Positions 62,952 through 64,000 of a stretch of DNA of 64,000 nt are shown in pieces. Numbering within the stretch: the stretch's first letter is position 1; each line of letters begins with the position of its first letter. The DNA comes from Salegentibacter holothuriorum. Lineage in GTDB: Bacteria; Bacteroidota; Bacteroidia; Flavobacteriales; Flavobacteriaceae. The DNA lies in the NCBI RefSeq assembly GCF_900168045.1, contig NZ_FUYY01000004.1, positions 217,934 to 281,933 on the forward strand. The letters are read 5' to 3'. The position numbers and the translations under genes were made by a program. A model generated the notes under the pieces. It saw nothing but the letters and a program-made list of their open reading frames with translations, did not search any database and had not been told where the DNA came from.

Positions 62952-63623
62952 TCAATAATGATAAAATATGCCCTGCGGAAAAGGTGTCCATAAACAGGCT
63001 TTAAGTCCGGAGGCTTTTAGTGCGGAATTTGTCCAGGTGTTGCAGGTTTTAAAAAGGTTAAAAGAAGTTTTAGCTAAATAGAACGCATCATCGCGATAAT
63101 AATGTAAACCTGAAACAGGTGGAATTTCTCTCTTATTTTCAGCGTTTACAGTTTCCAGAATATATTCACTTAGCTTCTTATATTGATCTTCTGAAACTGA
63201 AATTTTCACCAGGTTTTCTGAAACTGGTATTTTTTGATAAAAGCGAGTGTGTAGTGCACTTTGCGACCTTAAAAAAAGCGCTTTAAACGCTACATTCAGT
63301 TTTAGATCTTCCCATTGCGGGGTATTTCTATAAAAATTAAGATCACCCCAACCAAACCCGATAAATTCCGAATTCTGTGGATTTGATAAGCTATGTTCCG
63401 GTTTAAAAATCGAATCCCAACTAATCACTTTAGTGTTTACCGGAAGTAAAATATCGGTATGCATATCCTGTTTATAAAGATAGATTTCAATTTCGGTGTT
63501 TTTGGGAGTTGAATGTGAATTTACAGGAATCGTTGAGCCTATTAATGCTATCACCAGGTAAAATATAACCGGCGATAACAGAACTAAAAGGAGTTTTAAG
63601 AGATAACGGAATCCTTGTTTCAT
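62952..63623 (-). CDS. DUF2459 family (TIGR02117-type) protein
   Basis: The 223-residue protein has one N-terminal membrane helix (LLLVLLSPVIFYLVIALIGS) and the DUF2459 features KQDMHTDILLPVNTKVISW, EFIGFGWGDLNFYRNTPQW and FKTCNTWTNSALKASGL. The conserved His, Asp and Cys-Asn suggest a papain-like/NlpC-type hydrolase, but no function is proven. Its stop codon directly adjoins a heptamer array. Confidence 0.85.
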   Translation of the reverse strand: MKQGFRYLLKLLLVLLSPVIFYLVIALIGSTIPVNSHSTPKNTEIEIYLYKQDMHTDILLPVNTKVISWDSIFKPEHSLSNPQNSEFIGFGWGDLNFYRNTPQWEDLKLNVAFKALFLRSQSALHTRFYQKIPVSENLVKISVSEDQYKKLSEYILETVNAENKREIPPVSGLHYYRDDAFYLAKTSFNLFKTCNTWTNSALKASGLKACLWTPFPQGIFYHY

Positions 63624-64000
63624 TCTATTAAATTATTAATTATTTCCTATTTATAAGTATTTCAGTTCGAATGAGTTTCTAAGGTGATAACCGAAGAAAA
63701 CCATATCGAGAACAGCTACCCAAGTTAGACAAAACTTTCCGCTGCAACCCCAACTATCATCGGGCTTGATATGTAAAATAAAGACTAAGATTTTCAATTT
63801 AAAGCTCCCCTCCTGGGTGAGGAGGGGAATGAATTCTCCGAAGGAGAAGAAAGGGATGGTTCCCGCATTCTATTTCATTCCTTAGCAATAATGAGTTGAA
63901 AAAAGCTTGCTGGGTCCAAGCTATAGCCAATGCGACAATCTGTTTTTAATTGGTCCCGTTCTTTTTCCCTCGATGAAAAAGAACCAAAAAATCCAGACTT
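63624..64000. other. gene-free stretch at the right edge with a CCCCTCC-type hairpin
   Basis: CTCCCCTCCT and AGGAGGGGA face each other at about 63808-63829, and TCTCCGAAGGAGA at about 63835-63847 forms another small hairpin. The end (TTCTTTTTCCCTCGATGAAA) recalls the decayed repeat near 61200. I see no coding frame. Confidence 0.5.

Overview
The window reads as part of the chromosome of a member of the Bacteroidetes, most likely the family Flavobacteriaceae in the broad Gramella/Salegentibacter neighbourhood. The DNA is AT-rich. Several promoters fit the Bacteroidetes form, TTTG about 19-20 bases before TAnnTTTG. There are few Shine-Dalgarno sites and many lipoprotein-type signal peptides. 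Family-level markers include a TonB receptor with an OMP_b-brl_3-type barrel, DUF6503, DUF4295 beside rpmB-rpmG, a YtxJ-type bacillithiol-associated protein and a DUF6364/PIN toxin pair. I saw no tRNA or rRNA gene, no CRISPR array and no prophage.

Layout. 1-5.6 kb: an ALDH-family dehydrogenase, a LuxR-type regulator, an outer-membrane protein, a histidine phosphatase with a phytase-like esterase, and CsbD. 5.7-19.3 kb: housekeeping genes (clpB, ytxJ, fahA, glyA, a thioesterase with a glutaminyl cyclotransferase, the SRP RNA ffs, an SDR, fructose-6-phosphate aldolase/transaldolase, an ABC-F ATPase). 19.3-26.9 kb: a probable copper TonB receptor with its small partner, a second TonB-type receptor, a CoA-binding protein and a sodium:solute symporter. 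27-38.9 kb: recR, a RelE-type toxin-antitoxin pair, a 2-oxoacid dehydrogenase E2, a BLUF photosensor, a 3'-5' exonuclease, an FAH-fold protein-Hpt-cinA run, the rpmB-rpmG-DUF4295-ftsY cluster, an amidase and a class IV aminotransferase. 39-44.6 kb: accessory DNA with a group II intron 3' remnant, a TlpA-like thioredoxin, a PIN/DUF6364 pair, an MltF-like lytic transglycosylase and a CAT-like acetyltransferase. 44.9-52 kb: a complete urease operon ureABCEFGD followed by a NicO-type metal transporter gene and a urea transporter gene; together they would import urea and probably nickel, mature the enzyme and hydrolyse urea to ammonia. 52-59.6 kb: a thiol-redox pair (DsbA-like protein, HxlR regulator) and an accessory region with an esterase, an erythromycin-esterase homologue, an IS110 transposase remnant, a YkgJ protein, a second PIN/DUF6364 pair and an AbiH anti-phage protein. 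59.8-64 kb: an S58 peptidase, rimO and a DUF2459 protein.

The most unusual signal is integron-like. At 40.1-41.0 kb and 57.5-59.6 kb, cargo genes all read leftwards. Each is followed by a repeat of about 136-140 bp bounded by inverted GCTAAC/GTTAGC or GTTGGGC cores, with the gene's stop codon at or inside the first core. This is the geometry of integron cassettes with attC sites. The cargo is typical of cassettes: two toxin-antitoxin pairs and AbiH, with an erythromycin esterase nearby. The upstream sides of both clusters share a further repeat of about 130 bp. No integrase is present in the window. The group II intron 3' remnant lies next to the first cluster, opposite to the cassette genes, which is the orientation known for attC-targeting group II introns.

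Intergenic DNA also carries several repeat families: three-arm REP elements whose outer stem shows compensatory changes, a CTCGATAATCGAG palindrome family often found before genes, CCCCTCC-type hairpins (one inside the urease operon), and a perfect 9 x 7-bp tandem array directly beside a stop codon.
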